Shown: piece by piece, positions 14,898 through 25,676 of the stretch
Layout of the letters: every line of letters starts with the position of its first letter
How positions within the stretch are numbered: position 1 is the stretch's first letter
Source: Burkholderiales bacterium
GTDB lineage: Bacteria > Pseudomonadota > Gammaproteobacteria > Burkholderiales > Burkholderiaceae_C
Direction of reading: 5' to 3'
Length of the DNA stretch: 64,000 nt
Assembly (NCBI GenBank): GCA_947474755.1
Contig: CANJJE010000007.1
Span: 1 to 64,000, forward strand
The notes under the pieces: model-generated
Databases searched by the model: none
Seen by the model: the letters and a program-made list of their open reading frames with translations, nothing else
Told to the model about the DNA's origin: nothing
Made by a program: the position numbers and the translations under genes

Positions 14898-15935
14898 ATG
14901 ACTGTTGTTGCGAACCGAATTGCGTCGATCGCCGTTGGCCTGCTGGCTGCTTCCAGTCTCGCCAGTGCGCAGAGCGTCACAGGTGCAGGCGCAAGCTTCC
15001 CTGCGCCGATCTACTCCAAGTGGGCGGATTCGTACAACAAGGCGACGGGTGTTCGGGTGAACTACCAGTCTGTCGGATCCGGCGCGGGCATCAAGCAGAT
15101 CACTGGCAAGACCGTGGACTTCGGCGCCTCGGATATGCCGCTCACTGACGAGGCGCTCGCCAAGGATGGATTGATCCAGTTTCCGACCGTTATCGGTGGA
15201 GTGGTGCCGGTAGTGAATATCAAGGGTATCGAGCCAGGCCAGATCAAGCTGACAGGCCAGCTTTTGGGCGACATCTACCTGGGAAAGATCACCAAGTGGA
15301 ACGACCCGGCCCTCACCGCGTTGAACCCGGGGGTTCCTTTGCCAGACGAGACTATCTCTGTGGTCCGCCGCGCCGACGGCTCAGGCACGACCTTCATCTT
15401 CACCAACTATCTTTCGAAGGTGAATGCAGAGTGGAAGTCTAAGGTCGGTGAAGGTACCGCAGTAAACTGGCCTACCGGTGCTGGTGGCAAGGGCAACGAA
15501 GGTGTATCGGCTTTCGTGGCACGACTACCCAATTCGATCGGCTATGTCGAGTACGCGTACGTCAAGCAGGCAAAGTTGACCTACACCTTGCTGAAGAACA
15601 AGGACGGTGAGTTCCACGCACCTGATGACGAGGCCTTCAAGGCTGCTGCTGCTGGTGCCGACTGGTCGAAGACCTTCTACCAGGTGTTGACGGACCAGCC
15701 TGGCAAGGCAACGTGGCCATTGTCCGGCGCCACGTTCATCCTGATGCACAAGGTGCAGGACAAGCCCGTCCAAGGCTCGGAATCGCTGAAGTTCTTCGAG
15801 TGGGCCTACTTGAATGGCGACAAGGAAGCGGCTGCCCTCGAATACGTTCCCCTTCCTGCGTCGGTCAAGGAACTCGTGCGCAAGCAGTGGGAGCAGATCA
15901 AGGATGCGTCTGGCAAGGCCATCGCCTACAAGTAA
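14898..15935 (+). CDS. pstS: Phosphate ABC transporter substrate-binding protein PstS
   Basis: Signal peptide then VTGAGASFPAPIYSKWADSYNKATGVRVNYQSVGSGAGIKQITGKTVDFGASDMPL. Confidence 0.97.
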   Translation: MTVVANRIASIAVGLLAASSLASAQSVTGAGASFPAPIYSKWADSYNKATGVRVNYQSVGSGAGIKQITGKTVDFGASDMPLTDEALAKDGLIQFPTVIGGVVPVVNIKGIEPGQIKLTGQLLGDIYLGKITKWNDPALTALNPGVPLPDETISVVRRADGSGTTFIFTNYLSKVNAEWKSKVGEGTAVNWPTGAGGKGNEGVSAFVARLPNSIGYVEYAYVKQAKLTYTLLKNKDGEFHAPDDEAFKAAAAGADWSKTFYQVLTDQPGKATWPLSGATFILMHKVQDKPVQGSESLKFFEWAYLNGDKEAAALEYVPLPASVKELVRKQWEQIKDASGKAIAYK

Positions 15936-15958
15936 GTGAAGTTCCTGCCATTCCTGCT

Positions 15959-15995
15959 CTCGGAGGGCGCCGCAGGCAGGGCGGCTTGCTCCGAG
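15959..15995 (+). other. Intercistronic hairpin between pstS and pstC
   Basis: CTCGGAG...GCCGC...GCGGC...CTCCGAG. Confidence 0.55.
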
Positions 15996-16014
15996 GGAAC
16001 CTGACGGAGGACCC

Positions 16015-17034
16015 GTGGCCGCAACACTTCCAGCATCCTCAAACGACAAGGACACGATGGTGCGGTCAGAGCAACAGGGCATTCCGCCACAAAGAAAGGG
16101 CTCCTCGCCCTGGATCGACAGGCTGTTCTCGGCGCTGGCGCATGGAGCGGCCATCCTCACGCTAGGCCTCCTGTTTGCGATCATCGTTTCGCTGGTCATC
16201 GGAGCGTGGCCAGCCATAGCCAAATACGGCCCCAGCTTCCTGTGGCGCAGCGAGTGGGATCCGGTACAGGAAAGCTTCGGCGGTCTCGTGATGATCTACG
16301 GGACGCTGATGACCTCGTTCATCGCGCTCTTGATCGCTGTGCCCGTGAGCTTCGGCATTGCGTTGTTCCTCACCGAGTTGTCACCGAGTTGGTTGCGTCG
16401 GCCATTGGGCGTTGCAATCGAACTTCTGGCAGCGGTGCCGTCGATCGTCTACGGCATGTGGGGGTTGCTGGTCTTCAGCCCAGTGTTGTCGACCTACGTG
16501 CAGCAACCGCTGCAGAAGCTTTTCGCTGGTGTTCCTTTCCTTGAAGAACTTGTGTCGGGTGCCCCTGTGGGTATCGGCCTCCTGTCCGCCGGGATCATTC
16601 TGGCGATCATGATCATCCCGTTCATCGCATCAGTGATGCGCGACGTATTCGAGATCACGCCGCCGATGTTGAAGGAATCCGCATATGCGCTCGGGTCCAC
16701 CACGTGGGAGGTCGTGTTCAAGGTCGTGCTTCCGTACACCAAGACGGGCGTGATCGGTGGAATCATGCTCGGCTTGGGTCGCGCGATTGGCGAGACCATG
16801 GCTGTGACGTTCGTCATCGGCAACTTCAATCAACTCAACAGCCTGTCGCTGTTCGAGGCTGCCAACAGCATCACCTCGGCCCTTGCCAACGAGTTTGCCG
16901 AGGCGGGTCCGGGCCTGCATCAGGCCTCGCTCATCTATCTGGGGCTCGTCCTGTTCTTCATCACCTTCTGCGTGTTGTCGCTGTCCAAGGTGCTGCTCTC
17001 ACGCCTTGCGCGCAATGAAGGGAGCCGATCGTGA
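16015..17034 (+). CDS. pstC: Phosphate ABC transporter permease PstC
   Basis: Permease with [11 protein letters not shown] and [22 protein letters not shown] start preceded by GGAGG. Confidence 0.96.
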   Translation: MAATLPASSNDKDTMVRSEQQGIPPQRKGSSPWIDRLFSALAHGAAILTLGLLFAIIVSLVIGAWPAIAKYGPSFLWRSEWDPVQESFGGLVMIYGTLMTSFIALLIAVPVSFGIALFLTELSPSWLRRPLGVAIELLAAVPSIVYGMWGLLVFSPVLSTYVQQPLQKLFAGVPFLEELVSGAPVGIGLLSAGIILAIMIIPFIASVMRDVFEITPPMLKESAYALGSTTWEVVFKVVLPYTKTGVIGGIMLGLGRAIGETMAVTFVIGNFNQLNSLSLFEAANSITSALANEFAEAGPGLHQASLIYLGLVLFFITFCVLSLSKVLLSRLARNEGSRS

Positions 17035-17900
17035 CCACCATGGATGCTCTTCAGGCTTCGAAGATCGCCAAGCACAACCGCCGCAAACGGGTCAATGTCA
17101 TTGCGCTGGTGTTGTCGATGTCGGCGATGGTGTTCGGCCTGTTCTGGCTCTCCTGGATCCTGATCGAAACGGTGCGCTTGGGCATTGGTGGTCTTTCGCT
17201 GTCGCTCTTCACAGAGATGACTCCGCCGCCGCAGGCCGAGACCGGGGGCTTGTTGAATGCCATCGCTGGTTCGCTGGTGATGGTGGCGCTGGCCACGTTC
17301 GTCGGCACTCCGATAGGCATCCTGGCGGGGGTCTACCTTGCAGAGTTCGGGCAGAAGACGCTGCTCGGAAACCTCACGCGATTCATCAACGACATTCTCT
17401 TGTCGGCGCCTTCGATCGTGATCGGTCTGTTCATTTACACGGTGGTGGTGGCGCCGATGAAGACTTATTCGGGCTATGCCGGTGTGCTGGCGCTTGCGCT
17501 CATCGTCATTCCCGTCGTCATTCGCACGACAGAGAACATGCTGTCCCTGATTCCGAGCGCCTTGCGGGAAGCGGCCTACGCGCTCGGAACGCCCAAGTGG
17601 AAGGTGATTCTCAGCATCACGTTGAAGTCGGCCCGTGCAGGCGTCATCACGGGTATCTTGCTGGCGGTGGCACGAATCGCCGGTGAAACAGCGCCCTTGC
17701 TCTTCACTGCGCTGTCCAACCAGTTCTGGGCGTCGAACCTGAGTGGCCCCGTGGCGAGCCTGCCGGTCACCATCTTCAAGTTCGCCCTCAGCCCCTATGA
17801 GAACTGGCAAAAGCTGGCTTGGGCAGGCGTCTTCCTCATCACGATTGGGGTCCTCTTCCTGAACATCCTTGCGCGCGTTCTCTTCCGAAATAAGAGCTGA
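17031..17900 (+). CDS. pstA: Phosphate ABC transporter permease PstA
   Basis: [13 protein letters not shown]...[50 protein letters not shown]. Confidence 0.96.
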   Translation: MTTMDALQASKIAKHNRRKRVNVIALVLSMSAMVFGLFWLSWILIETVRLGIGGLSLSLFTEMTPPPQAETGGLLNAIAGSLVMVALATFVGTPIGILAGVYLAEFGQKTLLGNLTRFINDILLSAPSIVIGLFIYTVVVAPMKTYSGYAGVLALALIVIPVVIRTTENMLSLIPSALREAAYALGTPKWKVILSITLKSARAGVITGILLAVARIAGETAPLLFTALSNQFWASNLSGPVASLPVTIFKFALSPYENWQKLAWAGVFLITIGVLFLNILARVLFRNKS

Positions 17901-17917
17901 AGCCGGGAACACTCGAC

Positions 17918-18682
17918 ATGACACAAGAGAAAATCAAGATCTCGGTCAAGAACCTCAACTTCTACTACGGCAAGTTCCTTGCGTTGAAGAACATCAACCT
18001 CGAATTGCCCGAGCGCAAGGTCACCGCCTTCATCGGGCCTTCGGGATGCGGCAAGTCGACCCTGCTGCGAACGTTCAACCGAATGTTTGAGCTCTACCCC
18101 GAGCAACGGGCCGAAGGTGAGATCCTTCTGGACGGCGAGAACATCCTCAATTCGAAGCAGGACGTGTCGCTCATGCGCGCCAAGGTCGGCATGGTCTTCC
18201 AGAAGCCGACTCCTTTCCCGATGTCCATCTACGACAACATTGCCTTCGGGGTGAAGCTGTTTGAAACCCTGCCGCGTGCCGAAATGGACGAGCGTGTCGA
18301 GTGGGCCCTGAAGAAGGCTGCCCTGTGGAACGAGGTCAAGGACAAGCTCAAACAGAGCGGTTCGGGGCTGTCTGGCGGTCAGCAGCAGCGCCTGTGCATC
18401 GCGCGCGGCATCGCGATCAAGCCGGAAGTGCTTCTGCTCGACGAGCCATGCTCGGCGCTGGATCCCATTTCCACCGGCAAGATCGAGGAACTGATCCATG
18501 AGCTGAAGTCCGACTACACCGTGCTCATCGTCACCCACAACATGCAGCAGGCGGCACGCACTTCAGATTACACGGCCTATATGTACCTCGGCGATCTGAT
18601 CGAGTTCGGGCCGACGTCGGAGTTGTTCATGAAGCCGAAGAAGAAGGACACCGAGGACTACATCACCGGGCGGTTCGGTTGA
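17918..18682 (+). CDS. pstB: Phosphate ABC transporter ATP-binding protein PstB
   Basis: [38 protein letters not shown]. Confidence 0.98.
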   Translation: MTQEKIKISVKNLNFYYGKFLALKNINLELPERKVTAFIGPSGCGKSTLLRTFNRMFELYPEQRAEGEILLDGENILNSKQDVSLMRAKVGMVFQKPTPFPMSIYDNIAFGVKLFETLPRAEMDERVEWALKKAALWNEVKDKLKQSGSGLSGGQQQRLCIARGIAIKPEVLLLDEPCSALDPISTGKIEELIHELKSDYTVLIVTHNMQQAARTSDYTAYMYLGDLIEFGPTSELFMKPKKKDTEDYITGRFG

Positions 18683-18712
18683 TGCGCCTTACCGATCACG
18701 CAGGGAGCCGAC

Positions 18713-19420
18713 ATGACTGAAAAACACCTCTCCACCCAGTTCGACACCGAACTCAGCGGTATCTCCACCCGTGTTCTGGAGATGGGCGGGCTGGTCGAAT
18801 CACAGGTCGCTCAGGCGGTCTATGCGCTGACGCATTTCAGCGACGAAACCGCCTCGCAGGTGCTGGTGCTGGAAGAAACCGTCAACTCGATGGAAGTCGA
18901 GATCGACCGCGATCTGTCGAGCATCATTGCGCGGCGTCAGCCGACCGCGCGCGATCTGCGCCTGCTCATCGCGATCAGCAAGACCATTGCCAACCTGGAG
19001 CGCGTGGGCGATGAGGCCGCGCGTGTCGCGCGCACGGTGCAACGACTGATCAACACTGGCGTGTCAAGCCGCCTGCGCTTGCCCGTGTCCGATCTGAAAT
19101 TCGAGTCTGAATTGGCGATTGCCCAGTTGCGAAAAGCCCTCGATGCGTTTGCACGCCTGGATGTCGAGAGGGCGCTGGAAGTGCTGAAGCAGGACGATCA
19201 GATCGACCAGGAGTTTGAAGGGCTGATGCGCAAGTTGATCACCTTCATGATGGAAGACCCGCGCACGATTTCATCGAGCATCGACCTGGTGTTCGTAGCC
19301 AAGGCAATCGAGCGGGTGGGTGACCACGCGAAGAACCTCGCGGAGCAGATCATCTACATCGTCAAGGGTACCGATGTGAGGCACAACTCGGTCGAGGAAG
19401 TCGAGAGCCTGGTGCGATGA
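18713..19420 (+). CDS. phoU: Phosphate signalling protein PhoU
   Basis: MTEKHLSTQFDTELSGISTRVLEMGGLVESQVAQAVYAL...RVGDHAKNLAEQIIYIVKGTDVRH. Confidence 0.97.
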   Translation: MTEKHLSTQFDTELSGISTRVLEMGGLVESQVAQAVYALTHFSDETASQVLVLEETVNSMEVEIDRDLSSIIARRQPTARDLRLLIAISKTIANLERVGDEAARVARTVQRLINTGVSSRLRLPVSDLKFESELAIAQLRKALDAFARLDVERALEVLKQDDQIDQEFEGLMRKLITFMMEDPRTISSSIDLVFVAKAIERVGDHAKNLAEQIIYIVKGTDVRHNSVEEVESLVR

Positions 19421-19442
19421 ACAACCCTTCAAGGAGCCCGAA

Positions 19443-20129
19443 ATGAGCCGTGTTCTGGTCGTGGAAGACGAATCAGCGATCGCGGAGCTGATCTCCATCA
19501 ACCTGCGCCACGCTGGCTACGACGTGACCATCGCATGTGATGCGGATCAGGCGCAGATCGAGGTCGATGGCGTCCTGCCGGATCTGGTCGTGCTGGACTG
19601 GATGCTGCCAGGGCAGTCTGGGTTGGTCCTGGCCAAGCGCTGGCGCGGCCAGACCCGGACCCGCGAATTGCCGATCATCATGCTGACTGCGCGCGCCGAA
19701 GAAGGCGACATGATTTCCGGGCTCGACGCCGGTGCTGATGACTACCTGACCAAGCCGTTTTCGACCAATGAGTTGCTGGCGCGCATTCGTGCGGTGCTGC
19801 GTCGCAAGGCGCCGGAGGCGCTGGACACTGTGGTCGACGTGGCGGGTCTGAAGCTCGATCCAGCGACGCGTCGGGTGGCCCGTGATGACCGTGAGGTGCG
19901 AATCGGTCCGACCGAGTTCCGCCTGCTGCATTTTTTCATGACCCATACTGAACGGGTGCATAGCCGTGCACAGTTGCTCGACCGGGTGTGGGGCGACCAT
20001 GTCTTCATCGAGGAGCGCACGGTCGACGTTCATGTGAAGCGCCTGCGAGAAGCGCTTGATCCGGTGGGCTGCTCTCGCATGATCGAGACGGTTCGCGGCG
20101 CCGGATATCGGTTCACGCAACAGGTATAA
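19443..20129 (+). CDS. phoB: Phosphate regulon response regulator PhoB
   Basis: OmpR-type receiver (VVLDWMLPGQSG) and winged helix (IGPTEFRLLHFFMTHTERVHSRAQLLDRVWGDHVFIEERTVDVH). Confidence 0.95.
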   Translation: MSRVLVVEDESAIAELISINLRHAGYDVTIACDADQAQIEVDGVLPDLVVLDWMLPGQSGLVLAKRWRGQTRTRELPIIMLTARAEEGDMISGLDAGADDYLTKPFSTNELLARIRAVLRRKAPEALDTVVDVAGLKLDPATRRVARDDREVRIGPTEFRLLHFFMTHTERVHSRAQLLDRVWGDHVFIEERTVDVHVKRLREALDPVGCSRMIETVRGAGYRFTQQV

Positions 20130-20163
20130 GCCCTGTCCAGCTCAATCTAACGCGAGTAAGGCA

Positions 20164-21558
20164 ATGGGCTGGCTTCTCCTTCGCTTGCTGGCGTCGACAC
20201 TGAGCGTGGTGGTGGCGGCAGTGGTCGGCTGGCTGGTTGGTGGTGCGTGGCAGTTTCCGCTGGTGGGCGCTGCGGTCGGTGCCGTGCTGGGGGCGCAGAT
20301 CTATGCGCTGAGCGATGCGCTGCGCGGACAGCATTTCCTGAAGTGGCTGCAATCACGAGAGGCAACACCACCGCCGCGTGGTGGTGGTTTCTGGGGCGAG
20401 GTCAGCTATCGCGTCGATCGCTCCCAGCGTTCGCTCGAACAAAGGATCGATCGCGAGCGGACCCGCCTGGATCAGTTCCTGTCAGCCATCGAGGCCTCGC
20501 CGAACGGCGTGATGATGCTGGACGTCAACGATCAGATCGAGTGGTGCAATTCGGTCGCTGCCGACCATTTCGGCATCGACCCGCAACGCGATCGTCTGCA
20601 GCCCATCACCAACCTGGTTCGTGCGCCGATCTTCGTTGCGCATCTGCAGGCCAGGCTGTTCAATGAGGCTGTCAGCTTTCCAGGGCCGGGGTCGCGCGGC
20701 GCGGTGTCGGTGCTGATCAAGCCCTATGGCGATTCGATGAAGCTGGTGCTGTCGCAAGACATCACCGAGCGAGAACGCAGCGACAGCATGCGCCGGGGCT
20801 TCGTCGCCAATGTGTCGCACGAAATCCGTACGCCTTTGACGGTGCTCTCTGGCTTCATCGAGACGATGTCCAGCCTGCAGTTGACCGAGGTCGAGCGGCG
20901 ACGTGTCATTGAATTGATGGCGCAGCAGGCTCAGCGAATGCAGCACCTCGTCGGCGATCTGCTGACGCTGGCCCAGCTTGAGGGCAGTCCGCGCCCCCCC
21001 GCAGACCGCTGGGTGCCGGTACGGCAGCTGCTGACACAGGTGCGTGCTGCTGCCGAGGCGCTGTCGGCCGGTCGCCACGAACTGGTGTACGGCAGCGGTG
21101 TCATGTCTGAAACGGGTGGTGACCTGATCGCTGGTTCCGAGCAGGAACTGCACAGCGCGATCGCAAACCTCGTCAACAACGCCATCCGCTATACCCCCAA
21201 CGGTGGAACAGTCCATGTGTGCTGGACCGTGCGCGCAGATGGAATCGGTGAACTCGAGGTACGCGACACGGGCATCGGGATCGCAAAGGAGCATCTGCCC
21301 CGGCTCACTGAGCGCTTCTACCGCGTTGATGGCAGCCGCTCCCGCGACACCGGCGGCACAGGACTGGGTCTGTCGATCGTCAAGCATGTCGTGCAGCGCC
21401 ACGGGGGCGAGCTTGAGATTCGCAGTGAACCGGGGAATGGTTCGAGCTTCAAGCTGTTGTTTCCAGCGGCCCGCGTGCGCGTCGTGAACTCACCACTGGA
21501 GCTGCAGTCGACCACATTGCAGCCAGGCGCAGATGCCGCGGTAGGCATGGCTGGCTGA
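20164..21558 (+). CDS. phoR: Phosphate regulon sensor histidine kinase PhoR
   Basis: Two N-terminal TM segments, PAS-like region, HEIRTPLTVLSGFIETM, HATPase GTGLGLSIVKHVVQRHGG. Confidence 0.94.
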   Translation: MGWLLLRLLASTLSVVVAAVVGWLVGGAWQFPLVGAAVGAVLGAQIYALSDALRGQHFLKWLQSREATPPPRGGGFWGEVSYRVDRSQRSLEQRIDRERTRLDQFLSAIEASPNGVMMLDVNDQIEWCNSVAADHFGIDPQRDRLQPITNLVRAPIFVAHLQARLFNEAVSFPGPGSRGAVSVLIKPYGDSMKLVLSQDITERERSDSMRRGFVANVSHEIRTPLTVLSGFIETMSSLQLTEVERRRVIELMAQQAQRMQHLVGDLLTLAQLEGSPRPPADRWVPVRQLLTQVRAAAEALSAGRHELVYGSGVMSETGGDLIAGSEQELHSAIANLVNNAIRYTPNGGTVHVCWTVRADGIGELEVRDTGIGIAKEHLPRLTERFYRVDGSRSRDTGGTGLGLSIVKHVVQRHGGELEIRSEPGNGSSFKLLFPAARVRVVNSPLELQSTTLQPGADAAVGMAG

Positions 21559-21578
21559 TCCGACCGTGAGCTCCCTGT

Positions 21579-23270
21579 TCAACGCGCCGGCGGCTGGGAA
21601 GGCCGGCTCGCAGGACGCCGGTAGATCGCCACCCATTCGGTGCGATCGGTTGGACGACTGACTCGGGCAACCAGTGACCAGCCGGGTGGCGCCGGGTGCT
21701 TCCCAGACTTCAATTCGGGTTGCAGCAGATATGTGCAGCGTGTGTCTGCCTCTCCCGACAGGCCGTCGACCCGGTAGCCCCCGAAGTATTCCAGGGATGC
21801 CCACACGCTGCGAGGCAGCCGAGACGCAGCGATGCATGCATCGGACGGCACGTGTTGGGCCACGCGCTTGACGAGAGGGCGCAGACTGCGGGCGTAGTCC
21901 AGCACCGGAAGCATCAAGGTCATCAACAACAGCCAGCACAGCGCGACACCGCTGGCCGGCAGTACCAGACTCTTCCAGAGGGCATGCTGGTTACGTCCGG
22001 TGCGCCAACGCACCAGCCACAACCAGGCCAAGCACCCGGCCGTTGCCAGGGCCAGTGCGAGCACCGAGAAGTGAGAGACGAAGCCGGGCGCCAGCTTGAC
22101 GACGTTCTGAGCGGGGCGCACCGGGAAGCCGATCTGCAGCGACGCGTAGATGACCCAAAACGCGACCGCACAGACGCTGAAGAAAAACACCGAGAACCAA
22201 TCAATCGCTGCGGCTGTGCTCCGCTTGAGCGTCGGCAGCGCGAACGCCGCCAGCAGCGCAAAGGCTGGCAGCGACAGCATCAGCGTGCGGTCCTGTCCTC
22301 CCATCACAACACTGGCCAAGGCTGTCACTGCCGCGCAGCCCAAAGGCACCGCGATATGGCGATTCAGGATGTGCCGACGCCATTGCCACAGCGTCCATAG
22401 CGCCATGGGCCACACTGGCCACAGGAACCATAGCCACTGCCGTGCCACCGCCGTCACGCTATCGAGGGTGCGATAGCTGCCAGCCTGCCATGTCCACAGG
22501 TCGAATGCGGTGGCCAGCGCTGCTGTCAGTCCAGTGGCGCTCGCCACCCAAGGGGTGAAGCGTCGCACGATCGGATAGGCTGATCGGGCGCACACCAGGC
22601 TGCCTGCCAGGCCGAGCGCCAGCGCGATACTCGGTGCGCCGCTGCCGGCCAATGCCGGCAGACCGATCATCACTGCAAACTTCGGGTGTCTGGCGCGAGA
22701 GGGACTGGCCGCCATGGCGTAGGTGTACAGAGCGACGCAGGCGAGCTGGGTCAGTTCGGGTGTCGTCTCGTGCCCGAGTTGCAGCAGCCCCAAGGTCGCG
22801 ATCAGTGCCAGCAGTGCGCCATCGGCCATCGCTCGTGCGTAATCGATCGGGTCGGCCTCACCCCCAAAGGCGAACGGCAGGGGTTGGGCGGCTTCGGTGC
22901 GCGCCAGGTGATAGGCGGCATACCAGGTCAACGCCAACACCGACACCAGCAGCATGGCGAATGGCAGCCGAGCCGCCAGGGATGGGTCGATCCATGGGTT
23001 GAGCAATCGGATGAAGATCGCTCCCAGCCAGTAAGGTACTGGCGCAGGGTCGGCCATCACGCCGCCTACTGTCGGCATCCACCACGACGACCGGCCATCG
23101 GCCATGGCGACCATGTAGCCAAACGCTGTCACATCGGCATTGCGCCAGGGATCACGTCCGAACAGTCCTGGCAGGACGTAGGCGGCACACAACAGCAGCA
23201 AGGCCCAGCGCGGCAACCGCTGCACGGCTCGCTGCGATACCAAGGCGGGGTTCAGTGAGGAGTGGACCAT
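21579..23270 (-). CDS. Polytopic membrane protein of ArnT/PMT glycosyltransferase type
   Basis: About a dozen hydrophobic segments; N-terminus LLLLCAAYVLPGLFGRDPWRNADVTAFGYMVAMADG resembles GT-C glycosyltransferases. Start uncertain; GTG at 23225 is an alternative. Confidence 0.6.
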   Translation of the reverse strand: MVHSSLNPALVSQRAVQRLPRWALLLLCAAYVLPGLFGRDPWRNADVTAFGYMVAMADGRSSWWMPTVGGVMADPAPVPYWLGAIFIRLLNPWIDPSLAARLPFAMLLVSVLALTWYAAYHLARTEAAQPLPFAFGGEADPIDYARAMADGALLALIATLGLLQLGHETTPELTQLACVALYTYAMAASPSRARHPKFAVMIGLPALAGSGAPSIALALGLAGSLVCARSAYPIVRRFTPWVASATGLTAALATAFDLWTWQAGSYRTLDSVTAVARQWLWFLWPVWPMALWTLWQWRRHILNRHIAVPLGCAAVTALASVVMGGQDRTLMLSLPAFALLAAFALPTLKRSTAAAIDWFSVFFFSVCAVAFWVIYASLQIGFPVRPAQNVVKLAPGFVSHFSVLALALATAGCLAWLWLVRWRTGRNQHALWKSLVLPASGVALCWLLLMTLMLPVLDYARSLRPLVKRVAQHVPSDACIAASRLPRSVWASLEYFGGYRVDGLSGEADTRCTYLLQPELKSGKHPAPPGWSLVARVSRPTDRTEWVAIYRRPASRPSQPPAR

Positions 23271-23271
23271 G

Positions 23272-23296
23272 CAAAAAAAGGCAGCCGAGGCTGCCT
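23272..23296 (-). terminator. Intrinsic terminator of rpmE2
   Basis: Minus strand GGCAGCC-TC-GGCTGCC followed by TTTTTTT. Confidence 0.85.
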
Positions 23297-23324
23297 TTCT
23301 GAACGTGCTGGAGTGCGACCCGGC

Positions 23325-23579
23325 TTACTTCTTCAGGTGCGCAAACTTGTTGCGGAATTTTTCGACGCGGCCACCCAGCGAGTCAACACTCTTTTGCGTG
23401 CCCGTGTAGAACGGATGTGATTCGCTGGTGGTTTCGAGCTTGAACAACGGCACTTCACGGCCATCGTCGAGCTTGATGGTTTCCTTCGCCGTGGCGCATG
23501 AGCGTGTGACGAATTTGAAACCATTGGACAGGTCTACGAAGCAGACGTCGCGGTAGTTGGGGTGGATGCCGTCTTTCAT
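23325..23579 (-). CDS. rpmE2: 50S ribosomal protein L31 type B
   Basis: [79 protein letters not shown]; no zinc CxxC motifs. Confidence 0.96.
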   Translation of the reverse strand: MKDGIHPNYRDVCFVDLSNGFKFVTRSCATAKETIKLDDGREVPLFKLETTSESHPFYTGTQKSVDSLGGRVEKFRNKFAHLKK

Positions 23580-23750
23580 GGGGGCCTTTGAGCTATGTTG
23601 CGGGAGCCACGTCGAACAACTCGACGCACTTGCCGGTGGCGGAAAGCCGAAAAGTATAACTTGCTGAGAACTCTGCGACCGACCAGATTGCAAGCCGATC
23701 GGCGTTCGCCAGACCTCAAACAGCCAGCAGGGGCTGCTTGGCGTCAGGCC

Positions 23751-25013
23751 TTACCCACCGCGACGCATCATGTCGAAGAAGTCATGGTTGGTCTTGGTGG
23801 ACTTCATCTTGTCAAGGATGAACTCCATCGCCTCGATCTCATCCATCGGGTACAGCAACTTGCGCAGGATCCAGGTCTTCTGCAGGATTTCCGGCTTCAG
23901 CAGAAGTTCTTCGCGGCGCGTGCCTGACTTGTTCAGCAGGATCGAGGGGTAGACGCGCTTCTCGGCCATGCGGCGATCCAGGTGGATTTCGCAGTTGCCT
24001 GTGCCCTTGAATTCTTCGTAGATCACCTCGTCCATCCGGCTGCCCGTATCAACCAGAGCGGTGCCGATGATGGTCAGGGACCCCCCCTCTTCGATGTTGC
24101 GTGCCGCACCGAAGAACCTTTTCGGGCGCTGCAGTGCATTCGCGTCGACGCCGCCAGTCAACACCTTGCCGGAGGATGGCAGTACGTTGTTGTAGGCGCG
24201 GGCAAGGCGGGTGATCGAGTCGAGCAGGATCACCACATCCTTTTTCATTTCCACCAGACGCTTGGCTCGTTCGATCACCATCTCGGCCACCTGCACATGG
24301 CGTTGTGCCGGCTCGTCGAAGGTCGAACTGATGACCTCGCCGCGCACGGTGCGCTGCATCTCGGTCACTTCCTCGGGGCGCTCGTCGACCAGCAGAACGA
24401 TCAGGTGCGCTTCGGGATAGTTGGCGACGATGGCGTGCGCGAGCTGCTGCATCATCACCGTCTTGCCGCTCTTCGGTGCTGACACCAGCAGTGCTCGCTG
24501 GCCCTTGCCGATCGGTGCGATCAGGTCGACGATGCGGGCGGTGATGTTTTCGTCGGACTTGATGTCACGCTCGAGCTTGAACTGCTCCTTCGGGAAGAGC
24601 GGCGTCAAGTTCTCGAACATGATCTTGTTCTTGCTCTCCTCGGGCGTCAGGCCGTTGACCTTGTCGACCTTGACCAGAGCGAAGTAGCGCTCGCCGTCCT
24701 TCGGCACCCGCACCTCGCCTTCAACGTCGTCGCCCGTGTGCAGATTGAACCGGCGGATCTGGCTGGGACTCAGGTAGATGTCGTCTGTCGACGCCATGTA
24801 GCTGGCATCGGGTGCGCGCAAAAAACCGAAGCCGTCGGGTAGCACTTCCAGCACGCCATCGCCGAAGACTTGTTCGCCGCCCTTGGCGCGCTTTTTCATG
24901 ATCGCGAACATCAGTTCCTGCTTGCGCAGGCGGGTGACGTTCTCGATCTCCAGCGCCTCGCCCATCGTGATGAGTTCGGATACGTGAAGCGCTTTCAGTT
25001 CAGACAGGTGCAT
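23751..25013 (-). CDS. rho: Transcription termination factor Rho
   Basis: [41 protein letters not shown]...[21 protein letters not shown]. Confidence 0.98.
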   Translation of the reverse strand: MHLSELKALHVSELITMGEALEIENVTRLRKQELMFAIMKKRAKGGEQVFGDGVLEVLPDGFGFLRAPDASYMASTDDIYLSPSQIRRFNLHTGDDVEGEVRVPKDGERYFALVKVDKVNGLTPEESKNKIMFENLTPLFPKEQFKLERDIKSDENITARIVDLIAPIGKGQRALLVSAPKSGKTVMMQQLAHAIVANYPEAHLIVLLVDERPEEVTEMQRTVRGEVISSTFDEPAQRHVQVAEMVIERAKRLVEMKKDVVILLDSITRLARAYNNVLPSSGKVLTGGVDANALQRPKRFFGAARNIEEGGSLTIIGTALVDTGSRMDEVIYEEFKGTGNCEIHLDRRMAEKRVYPSILLNKSGTRREELLLKPEILQKTWILRKLLYPMDEIEAMEFILDKMKSTKTNHDFFDMMRRGG

Positions 25014-25226
25014 GGAGGCATAACCGGGAATGTGGGCGGGAGCCGTGGCGCCCAATGTCAAGGGCACCTGGGCAGAGCGCAGTCAAGGCGCGAAGCGCCG
25101 TGGAACCGAAGGGCTGATGCGGAACCGCCCGATTGATCTGGCGGAATCGCTGATGCGCCGGAACCCAAGACAGGGACTGTGGCGGCTGAAGGGAAGGAGA
25201 GGGGAACCCCTTCCTAACCGAAAAGA

Positions 25227-25556
25227 TTATAGGTTGCCGTCAATGAACGCTGTCAACTGGGCCTTCGTCAGAGCGCCCACCTTGGTTGCGGCAAGGGTCC
25301 CATTCTTGAACAGCATCAGCGTCGGGATGCCTCGAATGCCATATTTGGCGGGCACATCACGGTTTTCGTCCACGTTCATCTTGGTGATCTGCAGTCGCCC
25401 GTCATAGGCCCTTGACGCCTCATCGAGAATTGGCGCAATCGCCTTGCAGGGGCCGCACCACTCAGCCCAGTAGTCGACCAAAACGGGTTTGCTGGATTGA
25501 ATGACGTCGCTGTCGAATGACGCATCAGATGTGTGTGTGATCAGTTCGCTGCTCAT
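25227..25556 (-). CDS. trxA: Thioredoxin
   Basis: [22 protein letters not shown]; standard TrxA length. Confidence 0.97.
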   Translation of the reverse strand: MSSELITHTSDASFDSDVIQSSKPVLVDYWAEWCGPCKAIAPILDEASRAYDGRLQITKMNVDENRDVPAKYGIRGIPTLMLFKNGTLAATKVGALTKAQLTAFIDGNL

Positions 25557-25676
25557 GATGGATCCTCGGTACGAGCTGGCCCAGAAATGGGCGGCAAGGC
25601 ACAATGATTTTGACACATCGGGGTCACCGCCTCGCGGCGCCGGGCACCGTGTCAGGCCTGTTTTTCTATCGCCACG

